A stretch of DNA of 7,607 nt, taken from an uncultured Prevotella sp. (GTDB taxonomy: Bacteria > Bacteroidota > Bacteroidia > Bacteroidales > Bacteroidaceae). Made by a program: the position numbers and the translations under genes. The notes under the pieces were generated by a model. It did not search any database. It saw only the letters and a list, made by a program, of their open reading frames with translations, and was not told the origin of the DNA. The stretch is taken from assembly GCA_938023885.1 (NCBI GenBank), contig CALJCU010000184.1:1-7607 (forward strand). The letters run 5' to 3'. Within the stretch, counting starts at the first letter, position 1; each line of letters opens with the position of its first letter. Positions 1 through 6,519 of this stretch are shown one piece after another.

Positions 1-348
1 GTAGGATGCGAGGATAGGCAAGATGCACAATATGAGGATTTCTATGCGCTTCAAGAAGAATTGAAGACGCTGCGCACTGTGGACGGCAAACCTTACCGGC
101 TCCTGAAGTTCCCCATGCCCGATGCGACGCTCTATGATAGTGAGCGACTCCCCGCTACCTATGCCAACTTCCTCATCATCAATGGCGCCGTCATCCTTCC
201 TGTCTATAATCAACCGGAAAAGGACCAGGCAGCCATCCGCACCGTCCAAGCGGCCTTCCCCAATCGCGAAATCATCCCGCTCGATGCATCGGTCATCGTA
301 CGTCAGCACGGTTCCATCCATTGCATCACGATGCAAATACCATCATAA
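1..348 (+). CDS. aguA: Agmatine deiminase, C-terminal part (5' end outside window)
   Basis: This enzyme hydrolyses agmatine to N-carbamoylputrescine and ammonia in the cytoplasm. It belongs to the peptidylarginine-deiminase-like (PAD_porph) family. The frame is open from the first base, so only the last 115 residues are present, about a third of the usual length of roughly 350-380. The diagnostic C-terminal signature is present: LPATYANFLIINGAV, then an N-x-P-like loop (YNQPEKD), the FPNREIIPLDA stretch, and HGSIHCITMQ, whose Cys (codon 322-324) is the catalytic nucleophile in this family. An internal TTG at 61 is not a real start, because homology continues upstream of it. The next gene, 11 bp downstream on the same strand, encodes the following pathway step, which supports both the assignment and an operon. 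Confidence 0.93.
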   Translation, partial: VGCEDRQDAQYEDFYALQEELKTLRTVDGKPYRLLKFPMPDATLYDSERLPATYANFLIINGAVILPVYNQPEKDQAAIRTVQAAFPNREIIPLDASVIVRQHGSIHCITMQIPS

Positions 349-359
349 AAAGAATAGCC

Positions 360-1241
360 ATGATATTAAAAGTAGGAATCATACAGCAGCATAACACGGA
401 GGACACAGAGGACAACAAGCAGCGGCTCGCAGCGAAATGCAAGACGCTCGCCCAACAAGGCGCCCGGCTCATTGTCCTGCAGGAGCTGCACAACAGCCTT
501 TATTTCTGCCAAACAGAGGATGTGGACAAGTTCGACCTCGCCGAGCCCATCCCCGGGCCTTCGACCGAGTTCTTCGGAGAGATTGCGAAGGAGTGTGGTG
601 TTGTCATCGTCGCCTCACTCTTCGAGAAGCGTGCTGCGGGTCTCTATCACAACACGGCAGTGGTCATCGAGCGTGACGGATCGATAGCCGGCAAATACCG
701 TAAGATGCATATCCCCGACGACCCCGCTTACTACGAGAAGTTCTATTTCACACCCGGTGACCTCGGCTTCCATCCCATCGACACCTCTGTAGGCCGTCTC
801 GGCGTCCTCGTATGCTGGGACCAGTGGTACCCTGAGGCAGCACGTCTCATGGCCCTGCAAGGCGCCGAGATGCTCATTTACCCCACCGCAATCGGCTATG
901 AGTCGTCCGATACCCCCGAGGAGCAGGAGCGGCAGCGTGAGGCCTGGACAACGGTGCAGCGCGGACATGCTGTGGCCAACGGGCTCCCCGTCGTCACCGT
1001 CAACCGCGTCGGCTACGAGCCTGACCCCAGTAAGCAGACAGGGGGAATTCAGTTCTGGGGATCCAGTTTCGTGGCGGGACCGCAAGGCGGGCTACTCTTC
1101 CGTGCGAGCGACACCGAAGAATGTGAACAGATTGTAGATATTGACCTTGCCCGTTCAGAGCAGGTACGTCGTTGGTGGCCGTTCCTCAGAGACCGCCGCA
1201 TCAACCAGTACGGCGACATCCTCAAGCGGTTCATCGACTAA
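360..1241 (+). CDS. aguB: N-carbamoylputrescine amidase
   Basis: This cytoplasmic nitrilase-superfamily enzyme hydrolyses N-carbamoylputrescine to putrescine, CO2 and ammonia, completing the agmatine route to putrescine. The 293-residue length fits the family. The Glu-Lys-Cys triad is visible: Glu42 in VLQELHNS, Lys115 in KYRKMHIPDDP, and Cys152 in VLVCWDQWYPEAAR. The DDPAYYEKFYFTPGD segment and the C-terminal RRWWPFLRDRRIN-type ending are typical of AguB rather than of general nitrilases. The ATG at 360 is chosen over an in-frame ATG at 321: the protein then begins MILKVGIIQQ, the usual first beta-strand, whereas the longer start would overlap aguA. The start lies 11 bp after the aguA stop, so co-transcription is likely. 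No strong Shine-Dalgarno is seen, as is usual in Bacteroidetes. Confidence 0.95.
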   Translation: MILKVGIIQQHNTEDTEDNKQRLAAKCKTLAQQGARLIVLQELHNSLYFCQTEDVDKFDLAEPIPGPSTEFFGEIAKECGVVIVASLFEKRAAGLYHNTAVVIERDGSIAGKYRKMHIPDDPAYYEKFYFTPGDLGFHPIDTSVGRLGVLVCWDQWYPEAARLMALQGAEMLIYPTAIGYESSDTPEEQERQREAWTTVQRGHAVANGLPVVTVNRVGYEPDPSKQTGGIQFWGSSFVAGPQGGLLFRASDTEECEQIVDIDLARSEQVRRWWPFLRDRRINQYGDILKRFID

Positions 1242-1358
1242 GCCACAGAAGCATGGTTATCGGCTGATCGTCACCAACCCCTTCCTCTTGTCAGCCTGCA
1301 CGTCAAGGCGTCCATCCTTCCACCCCAAAATTGATCCATAAGCACTTTATTCGTCATC

Positions 1359-4337
1359 ATGATCAACTCATATAATAAACAGCAGTTCCTCTCTGAGCTC
1401 CGGCATACCATTGCAGAGAGCCAGATCTATACCGACAGCCTCCGTACCTTTGCCTGGGGTACCGATGCCAGTTTCTACCGCATGACTCCGCAGATTGTCA
1501 TCCGCACGAAGAATGAACAGGAGGTACAGGCGGCTTTCCGGGCCTGCAAGAAATACGCTATCCCGTTCACACTCCGCGCCGCCGGCACATCACTCTCCGG
1601 GCAAAGCTGCACCGACTCTGTGCTCATCGTGGCAGGCAAAAGCTGGGAGAAGTTCCGGCTGGATGATGACAAGAACGCTATCACGCTTCAGCCCGGTATC
1701 ACGGGAGGACGCGTAAACAACATCCTGAAACCTTACAATCGTGTGTTTCCGCCTGACCCGGCTTCTGTGGGCAGCGCCATGGTCGGTGGCATCGTCGTCA
1801 ATAACGCCTCGGGAATGAACTGTGGTGTGCATGCCAACAGTGACCACATGTTACTCAGTGCGCGCATCATCCTCACCGACGGTACCATCCTTGATACCGG
1901 CAACGAACAGAGCCGTACGGCATTCCGCCAGAGCCATCCCGAGTTTATCCGTAAGATTGAAGCACTGCGTGATGAGGTGCGACAGGACCCGAAACTCACG
2001 GAGCGCATACGATACAAATATTCTATCAAGAACGTGACAGGTCTCAACATCCGCCCCCTTGTCGACTATGATGACCCGTTCGACATCATCGCCCACAGCA
2101 TCGTTGGATCTGAGGGTACGCTTGCGTTCCTCTCCGCCGTCCGGATGAAGACTCTGCACGAATATCCTTACCGAGCCTCCGCCATGGTGTATTTTCATAC
2201 CATGGAAGAGAGCTGCAAGGCTATCGTCGCATTGAAACAACTGAAAGCTGACGAGGATGACATGGCGATGACCAATGAGGATCTCAAGGTCAAGAGCGCA
2301 GAGATGCTCGACTATCTGTCATTGCAGAGTGTCAGCGACCCCGTCTTTCTGAACTATAAAAAGGATGTGGACGAAGGCCGCATCGAGGGTGTAGCCAAAG
2401 GTGACTATCACAACCTCACCGCTGTTCTCACAGAGACGAAGGCGATCACACAAGATGGACTGCAAGCGAACATCCGACAGATCATGAATACGCTCGCAGG
2501 TTTCAACCTCTATGGTCAGCCTGCGTTCACTGATGACCCGGAAGTCTATGGGAAGTATTGGTCCATCCGATCCGGCATCTTCCCGGCAGTAGGCGGTCAG
2601 CGCCCCGTAGGCTCGTCCTGTCTCATCGAGGATGTGGCATTCCACATGCAGGACCTTCCGCATGCAACGGTGGATCTGCAGCAGCTCATTGCGCGTCACG
2701 GCTATAAAGATGCCTGCATCTACGGTCATGCCTTTGAAGGCAACTATCATTTCATCCTCAATCAAAGTTTTTCCACGAAGAAAGATGTGGAACAGTACCG
2801 GGACATGATGCAGGACGTCGTGAAACTCGTCGTAGGCAAATACGACGGATCATTGAAGGCAGAACACGGCACGGGCCGCAACATGGCACCGTTCGTCAAA
2901 TACGAATGGGGCGAGAAAGCCTATGGCGTGATGAAACAGTTGAAGGACATCTTCGACCCCGACCATATCCTTAACCCGGGTGTCATCTTCAATGATGATC
3001 CCGAATGTTTCATCGAGCATCTCAAACCACTGCCTGTGCTCCACTACGACCTTCAGACACGCGGAGAGACAGAAGGCGGTCATCTGGCAGGGTCCACGAT
3101 GGATGAGATGGTTCAGGGCGTCCAGAAAGCAAACCGCTGCATCGAGTGCGGTTTCTGTGAGATCAACTGTCTGTCGTGTGGCTTCACGCTCTCTTCAAGG
3201 ATGCGCATTGCGGCCCGGCGCGAGATGGTCCGTCTCCAACAGACAGGAGAGAACCCGCAACGCCTCGCAGAGATGAAGAAAGAATACCGTTATTTCGGGG
3301 AACAGACTTGTGCCACGGACGGACTCTGTGCCACGTCCTGCCCGATGAACATCAACACGGGAGACCTTACCCATCTGTTGCGCCAGCTCTTCATGGACTG
3401 CCACCCGGGACAACGTGCCGTCGGACAGGCTGGAGCCGATCATCTCAGTGCCGCCAAAGACCTTGTCAGAGGGGCCCTCTGTGCCGCTTCTCTCGGCAGG
3501 AACGTTCTCGGCACATCAGCCATGAAGAAAGTCTGCAAGGGCATCCATCGGCTCGGCATCCCCCAGTGGTCCACAGCCATGCCCGGAGCCATACGCAACC
3601 CGTCTCAGACGGGACTGAACCAACAGCCGTCACCGTTGAAGGTGGTCTACCTCCCGAGTTGCATCAACCAGGCCATGGGCCTGACGAAAGGAGCTCCCGT
3701 CAGGCAGCCACTCGTCAAGGAGACTTGTGACCTGCTCCATAAAGCAGGCTACGAGGTTATCTTCCCGAAGAACATGAAGAACCTCTGCTGCGGACAAATC
3801 TGGGAGAGTAAAGGTATGGCGGATATCGCTGACCGTAAAACGGCAGAGACAGAGCAGGCGCTCTATGATGCCAGTGAAGGCGGTCGGTGGCCCGTGCTCT
3901 GCGACCAGAGCCCGTGCCTGCACCGACTGAAGAAAATGATCACCCGCGTGAAACTCTATGAGCCCGCGGAGTTCATCCTCACATTCCTGGCGGATAAGCT
4001 TACGTTCCATCCCATCGGCCGCCCCGTTGCCATCCATCTGACATGCTCCACGCGTGAGATGGGGCTCAGCGACACGATGCTCAAGGTGGCACGGATGTGT
4101 ACCCATAATGTCTTCGTGCCGGAAGGCATCGGCTGCTGTGGCTTTGCCGGTGACCGTGGATTCTCACGGCCAGAGCTCAACGACTGGGCCCTGAGGTCAC
4201 TACACGGGCAGATTACGGAGCACCGCATCAAGCGGGGCTATTCCAACAGCAGAACATGCGAGATAGGACTGGAGGCGCATGCCGGCATCCCCTACATGAG
4301 CATTGTCTATCTCGTCAACGAATGTACAGAGTTGTAG
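1359..4337 (+). CDS. FAD-linked oxidase / iron-sulfur fusion dehydrogenase (D-2-hydroxyacid type, YdiJ-like)
   Basis: This 992-residue protein is a fusion flavo-iron-sulfur dehydrogenase, probably oxidising a D-2-hydroxyacid such as D-lactate or D-2-hydroxyglutarate and passing electrons through Fe-S clusters to the respiratory chain. The order is: FAD_binding_4 domain at about 40-260 (RAAGTSLSGQ at 73-82, PPDPASVGSAMVGG at 131-144); FAD oxidase C-terminal domain at about 265-545 (GHAFEGNYHF at 456-465, HGTGR at 503-507, IFDPDHILNPG at 531-541); and a ferredoxin-like module with Cys594, 597, 600, 604, then Cys651, 657, 661-Pro. Two CCG domains follow, with Cys768/CC810-811/Cys848 and Cys896/CC926-927/Cys967. 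The size and layout match E. coli YdiJ, a D-2-hydroxyglutarate dehydrogenase, but the substrate cannot be told from the sequence. No signal peptide is seen. The gene starts 117 bp after aguB, so it may be read through or have its own unrecognised promoter. Confidence 0.92.
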   Translation: MINSYNKQQFLSELRHTIAESQIYTDSLRTFAWGTDASFYRMTPQIVIRTKNEQEVQAAFRACKKYAIPFTLRAAGTSLSGQSCTDSVLIVAGKSWEKFRLDDDKNAITLQPGITGGRVNNILKPYNRVFPPDPASVGSAMVGGIVVNNASGMNCGVHANSDHMLLSARIILTDGTILDTGNEQSRTAFRQSHPEFIRKIEALRDEVRQDPKLTERIRYKYSIKNVTGLNIRPLVDYDDPFDIIAHSIVGSEGTLAFLSAVRMKTLHEYPYRASAMVYFHTMEESCKAIVALKQLKADEDDMAMTNEDLKVKSAEMLDYLSLQSVSDPVFLNYKKDVDEGRIEGVAKGDYHNLTAVLTETKAITQDGLQANIRQIMNTLAGFNLYGQPAFTDDPEVYGKYWSIRSGIFPAVGGQRPVGSSCLIEDVAFHMQDLPHATVDLQQLIARHGYKDACIYGHAFEGNYHFILNQSFSTKKDVEQYRDMMQDVVKLVVGKYDGSLKAEHGTGRNMAPFVKYEWGEKAYGVMKQLKDIFDPDHILNPGVIFNDDPECFIEHLKPLPVLHYDLQTRGETEGGHLAGSTMDEMVQGVQKANRCIECGFCEINCLSCGFTLSSRMRIAARREMVRLQQTGENPQRLAEMKKEYRYFGEQTCATDGLCATSCPMNINTGDLTHLLRQLFMDCHPGQRAVGQAGADHLSAAKDLVRGALCAASLGRNVLGTSAMKKVCKGIHRLGIPQWSTAMPGAIRNPSQTGLNQQPSPLKVVYLPSCINQAMGLTKGAPVRQPLVKETCDLLHKAGYEVIFPKNMKNLCCGQIWESKGMADIADRKTAETEQALYDASEGGRWPVLCDQSPCLHRLKKMITRVKLYEPAEFILTFLADKLTFHPIGRPVAIHLTCSTREMGLSDTMLKVARMCTHNVFVPEGIGCCGFAGDRGFSRPELNDWALRSLHGQITEHRIKRGYSNSRTCEIGLEAHAGIPYMSIVYLVNECTEL

Positions 4338-4407
4338 AACGCATCGGGGACAGAAATGTAATGTTATGTTCGCCTATCTCCCGAGGGATCTTAGAATGTC
4401 ACTTGGA

Positions 4408-4527
4408 CTATACGGATTTTTCCGCCTTCTGCGAATGAAGCTGCCTGTCATTTCCCGGCAGCTTCTGTTGCCTTACTAATATGGCAATGAGCGCCAAGAG
4501 AGCAACATATTTGAGCGAACGTATCAT
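4408..4527 (-). CDS. Short signal-peptide-like ORF, possibly the severed head of a larger secreted-protein gene
   Basis: This 39-residue minus-strand frame begins MIRSLKYVALLALIAIL, a basic start followed by a hydrophobic stretch like a signal peptide or a single membrane helix. The rest (VRQQKLPGND and onward) is hydrophilic and not recognisable. What makes it credible is the perfect Bacteroidetes -7 element TATCTTTGCA, 13 bases before the ATG. The 3' half overlaps the stem-loop at 4437-4465, so the codons after about residue 19 may not be genuine. It may be a tiny membrane peptide or, more likely, the 5' end of an exported-protein gene whose body has been lost. A barrel fragment begins about 50 bp away on the opposite strand. 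Function unknown. Confidence 0.4.
   Translation of the reverse strand: MIRSLKYVALLALIAILVRQQKLPGNDRQLHSQKAEKSV
4437..4465. terminator. Stem-loop, possible transcription terminator
   Basis: A perfect 9-bp inverted repeat (GAAGCTGCC at 4437-4445, GGCAGCTTC at 4457-4465) encloses an 11-nt loop. It lies about 100 bp past the stop of the large FAD/Fe-S gene and could end that transcript. It also lies inside the short minus-strand ORF and could end that one. No strong T-tract follows on the plus strand (TGTTGCC), so intrinsic termination is only a possibility. Confidence 0.45.
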
Positions 4528-4540
4528 GTTGTCGATTTTT

Positions 4541-4550
4541 TGCAAAGATA
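4541..4550 (-). promoter_or_regulatory. Bacteroidetes -7 promoter element
   Basis: On the minus strand this reads TATCTTTGCA, an exact match to the Bacteroidetes primary sigma -7 consensus TAnnTTTG followed by the common C. It sits 13 bases upstream of the minus-strand ATG at 4527. A TTG that could serve as the -33 element lies about 25 bases further upstream (in GGTTGATCAC), which is wider than the usual spacing, so the -33 half is weak. Confidence 0.6.
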
Positions 4551-4574
4551 GTAATATTATTCTTGACACAGTGA

Positions 4575-5091
4575 TCAACCGGCTTCCATTTTGCCAAGGA
4601 CCACGCGCTGAGCTTTGCCTACAACGGCATCTACAATCACGACAATGTCGACAGCCGGCAGACCGGCAACATTGCAGGCAACGCACTGACACGCAGTCAC
4701 AGCCTGTTGCAGAACCTGCGCGCCGACTATGAGCTGCCCTTCGGACTGACAACCTCAGCCGAGATGACCTTTTATGAGACCCCCGAACATCAGACTCTCG
4801 CCAGTACCATGCCGACGGGATCACTGCGCTACGAGGTGGAAAACCGGCAGCGGGTGAACCGTTGGAAGTTCTCGCTTGCCGAAGAGCACAGTCTGGGTAA
4901 GGCATGGCACGTCAACTACGGTGTTGTCTACACCACAAGCATCAACCACGGGTCGCAGACCTACTCCGACATAAATACCCCAACTCGAGGCTTCCGCAGC
5001 CGTGGAATACTACCACTCGCCCTCATGGAAGAAATGGACGGCATATCCCACGATGAACCTCACCTTCCTGTCTTCTCCGGGACGATCGTAG
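4575..5091 (+). pseudogene. Outer-membrane beta-barrel protein fragment, frameshifted and truncated at both ends
   Basis: The plus frame 4575-4985 translates to alternating, aromatic-rich strands of the kind found in Bacteroidetes outer-membrane beta-barrel (TonB-receptor-like, OMP_b-brl) proteins: HALSFAYNGIYNH, LLQNLRADYELPFGLTTSAEM, WKFSLAEEHSLGKAWHVNYG, with short turns between them. There is no start codon, signal peptide or plug domain. A stop at 4572-4574 closes the frame just upstream, so the 5' end is missing. At about 4978-4987 the coding text shifts by one base and continues as AAVEYYHSPSWKKWTAYPT and MNLTFLSSPG, again like this family, before a TAG at 5089-5091. Roughly 170 codons remain of a protein normally several hundred residues long. 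The shift lies next to a CCCC run, so a sequencing error there is possible, but the missing ends are independent evidence of decay. An ATG at 4707 is internal and not a true start. Confidence 0.65.
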
Positions 5092-5136
5092 GCAACCCGA
5101 AGCCGTGGACACCAGTCGATTCAAATAACAGACATC

Positions 5137-5598
5137 ATGAAACATCTCGTCCTTCTTCTCTTTCTCCCCATGCCGCTGCTCGTCCATGCCGGCGACAACA
5201 TCGTCAAGGGAGACTCCTGTCTTGCCGTTTACGGTATGGCACAGGCTCTCCGCCTGCTACAGCCCGACTCCACGGCGATGTTCCTCTGCCATCGTGGACT
5301 GGCTGAAAGCTTTTATGGCATGAAAAACTATACCGCTTTCCTGTCTCATTTTGAAGAAGCTGTGAGATACAATTTTGCTTCCCTCACTTCCTATTATTAT
5401 GCTGCAGTTTGTGCTGAGGCAACAGGCGACAAGGACAGTGCGTGCAGATGGCTGTCAACCTTTATCAAACTGGCGGAGAAGGAGGCGGAGCCGACGGAAG
5501 AGCTGAGGAAGCTGTTGACTGACGCGAAAAAAAAGACTGTGACGACCCCCTCCATTCCTCCCAGTCACCATGAAAATGAAGCCGTATCACGATTTTAG
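5137..5598 (+). CDS. Small secreted TPR-like protein, hypothetical
   Basis: This 153-residue protein begins with a clear signal peptide: MKHLVLLLFLPMPLLVHA, with probable cleavage after Ala18 (VHA-GD), and no lipobox. The mature part is mainly helical. Residues about 47-79 (FLCHRGLAESFYGMKNYTAF, then a second helix) and 81-114 (YYYAAVCAEATGDKDSACRW, then LSTFIKLAE) look like two tetratricopeptide-like helical hairpins, suggesting a periplasmic protein-binding role; the partner is unknown. The last 20 or so residues are low in complexity and follow an 8-A run at 5527-5534. Changing that run by one base would give a different tail, ending either after KKRL or in a TGA that overlaps the next ATG at 5570. 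The true C-terminus is therefore uncertain. The gene starts 45 bp after the decayed barrel fragment. Confidence 0.6.
   Translation: MKHLVLLLFLPMPLLVHAGDNIVKGDSCLAVYGMAQALRLLQPDSTAMFLCHRGLAESFYGMKNYTAFLSHFEEAVRYNFASLTSYYYAAVCAEATGDKDSACRWLSTFIKLAEKEAEPTEELRKLLTDAKKKTVTTPSIPPSHHENEAVSRF
5527..5534 (+). repeat. Homopolymer A8 tract near the 3' end of the TPR-like gene
   Basis: Eight consecutive A residues lie within the coding frame (GCG AAA AAA AAG). Such runs are prone to slippage. With nine A the frame would stop at TGA 5571-5573 in an ATGA overlap with the ATG at 5570. With seven A it would stop almost at once, at 5539-5541. Confidence 0.6.
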
Positions 5599-5617
5599 TC
5601 AGTTTCTATTACAATGA
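5570..5617 (+). pseudogene. Severed gene start (15 codons), possibly the N-terminus of a radical SAM protein
   Basis: An ATG at 5570, overlapping the tail of the TPR-like gene in another frame, begins MKMKPYHDFSQFLLQ and then stops at 5615-5617. The first 12 residues resemble from memory the N-terminus of the TIGR01212 (YhcC-like) radical SAM family, where a Y-x-DF-x-x-[FW]-[LI] stretch precedes the FPYKVQKI segment, but the match is too short to be firm. The resemblance ends where the first 23-bp tandem repeat begins (5604), as if the body of the gene had been removed at the repeats. A chance ORF is a fair alternative. Confidence 0.25.
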
Positions 5618-5649
5618 TGTCTTCTGTTCTATTACAATGATGTCTTCTG
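5604..5649. repeat. Tandem repeat, two perfect 23-bp units
   Basis: The unit at 5604-5626 (beginning TTCTATTACAATG, ending GTCTTCTG) is repeated exactly at 5627-5649. Its length is not a multiple of three, so it is not a protein repeat. It lies between the severed gene start and a second, different tandem repeat, and its end (TCTTCTG) recurs in reverse complement in that second repeat. Confidence 0.9.
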
Positions 5650-5686
5650 TCGAACGACGAACGATTGGGCGGCGTTCGTCAGAAGA
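5643..5686. repeat. Inverted repeat linking the two tandem-repeat blocks
   Basis: TCTTCTGTCGAACG (5643-5656) and CGTTCGTCAGAAGA (5673-5686) are reverse complements at 13 of 14 positions. A nested 7-bp pair (ACGAACG at 5657-5663 with CGTTCGT at 5673-5679) competes for the same right arm with a 9-nt loop. RNA or single-stranded DNA here could fold into a stable hairpin. Confidence 0.7.
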
Positions 5687-5727
5687 TCGTGTGGCGTTCG
5701 TCAGAAGATCGTGTGACGTTCATCATG
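5671..5727. repeat. Tandem repeat, two perfect 22-bp units plus a degenerate partial unit
   Basis: The unit at 5671-5692 (beginning GGCGTTCGTCAG, ending GATCGTGT) is repeated exactly at 5693-5714. A partial, diverged third copy (GACGTTCATCA) follows from 5715. The repeat abuts the transposase-like minus-strand reading at 5725. Confidence 0.88.
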
Positions 5728-6000
5728 CCTTACGGGACGGCCCTGATGCCTGGAAGAGATGGCAAGAGTCAGGAGAAGCTTCTGACCGTTAATGGCCATG
5801 CTCTCATCCACGACCATTGCGGACTTCCTGTTCTTGCATGGCTGATCCTCCTGACAGACGGAAAGACCAGGTTCCTTCACCAGGTTCTCTACGGTATTGT
5901 AGCACGGAGCTTTCCCGAAGTGTTGCTGCTGCAATATTGGAACATCAAAAAATAATCGAAGGAGCACAGGTCCTGCATCAGGAGGTTGAACAATCTCCAA
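5701..6000 (-). pseudogene. Possible transposase remnant
   Basis: The minus-strand frame has no credible start (a stop lies just upstream of 6000) and ends in the 22-bp repeats. Its middle reads SAMVVDESMAINGQKLLLTL followed by AISSRHQGRPVRH. This resembles the region around the first catalytic Asp of a DDE transposase: a hydrophobic strand, then D-E-S, then a strand, then a G-[HR]-P-[LV]-[RT]-H segment. Upstream, KAPCYNTVENLVKEPGL could be a helical segment before the catalytic core. The family cannot be named with certainty. No terminal inverted repeats or target duplication were found. The opposite strand is also open in this stretch (5665-5955), so the choice of strand rests on this resemblance alone. 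Confidence 0.35.
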
Positions 6001-6171
6001 TTACGCATTCTTCTAATAAGCAAGAAGAAACAGATACTCTGCCTATTAGTCCAGAAAAGACAGCAGAAAAATTAGTAGCTATGAGAGACATAGAAAAAAA
6101 TTGCAGAAAAAGATGAAGGAGGCAAAAACATCATCTCTCACAAAGATATCGTCATCTGAAAGATTCCCTTT
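5940..6171 (+). pseudogene. Hydrophilic reading frame broken in an A7 run, identity unknown
   Basis: This stretch is AT-richer than its surroundings. The plus frame reads QKIIEGAQVLHQEVEQSP, then THSSNKQEETDTLPISPEK, then TAEKLVAMRDIEK, a charged, probably helical protein. It then runs into an A7 tract (6094-6100) and stops at 6114-6116. With one A fewer, the frame would continue as IAEKDEGGKNIISHKDIVI and stop at 6169-6171. No start codon is recognised, and the 3' part lies antisense to the methyltransferase fragment. It may be a fragment of a lost gene or a chance frame. I do not recognise a family. Confidence 0.25.
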
Positions 6172-6519
6172 GCAAGTTGTTTTTGTATTATTCTTATGGC
6201 TAACGAATGTACATAATCCTTGATGCAGTGCTGACCAGTTAACATAGCACACGCCTCCTGCTATATCGGCAGTGGGGAATAAAAGCCTCGAATCGTCAAA
6301 ATCTGCTATAAAAGCGATCCTTTTATCATTGAGCATTTCCTCACGGAAATCGTCAAGCCCCTTTCCACCAGTATACCATTTTGCAGGCATAATCATTGAG
6401 ATATAAGATGGTTTCATCTTCTTTGCTATGTCAACAAACCTTTGGTAAACAGCTACGGCACTACTTCCCGTTCCCCCTCCATCCATCACCTGGTACGGCG
6501 GATTTCCTATAATAGCGTT
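6079..6519 (-). pseudogene. Eco57I-type adenine-specific DNA methyltransferase fragment
   Basis: Read on the minus strand from 6519, the frame gives NAIIGNPPYQVMDGGGTGSS. The NPPY is motif IV of N6-adenine methyltransferases, the active-site loop that holds the flipped adenine. It continues with YQRFVDIAKKMKPSYISMIM, PAKWYTGGKGLDDFREEML, an FPTADIAGGVCYVNW segment and SDDDIFVRDDVF, which together follow the order seen in Eco57I-like and related restriction-modification enzymes. Only about 135-145 residues remain of a family usually well over 500. The N-terminal SAM-binding part (motif I) is absent: a TGA at 6520-6522 lies directly before the first conserved codon, marking an abrupt junction. 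After about residue 133 the frame loses family resemblance and stops at 6079-6081. This is a remnant, not a working enzyme. Confidence 0.72.

Noticed and set aside
615..1085. A 156-codon minus-strand frame antisense to the N-carbamoylputrescine amidase
   Set aside because: It is a by-product of GC-rich coding sequence; the sense strand has a complete catalytic triad and family signature.
1242..1358. Possible promoter or small gene between aguB and the FAD/Fe-S gene
   Set aside because: No TAnnTTTG element, stable hairpin or credible ORF was seen in these 117 bases.
3176..3730. A 184-codon plus-strand frame inside the FAD/Fe-S gene
   Set aside because: It lies wholly within a better supported gene in another frame, has an odd Arg/Pro/His-rich composition and matches no family.
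4408..4905. A long minus-strand frame starting at 4905
   Set aside because: Its first two thirds are antisense to the barrel fragment and rich in Arg, Ser and Cys. Only the last part, from the ATG at 4527, has a promoter and a plausible N-terminus.
5604..5727. Possible CRISPR array
   Set aside because: The 22- and 23-bp units are directly adjacent, with no unique spacers between copies, and no cas gene is nearby.
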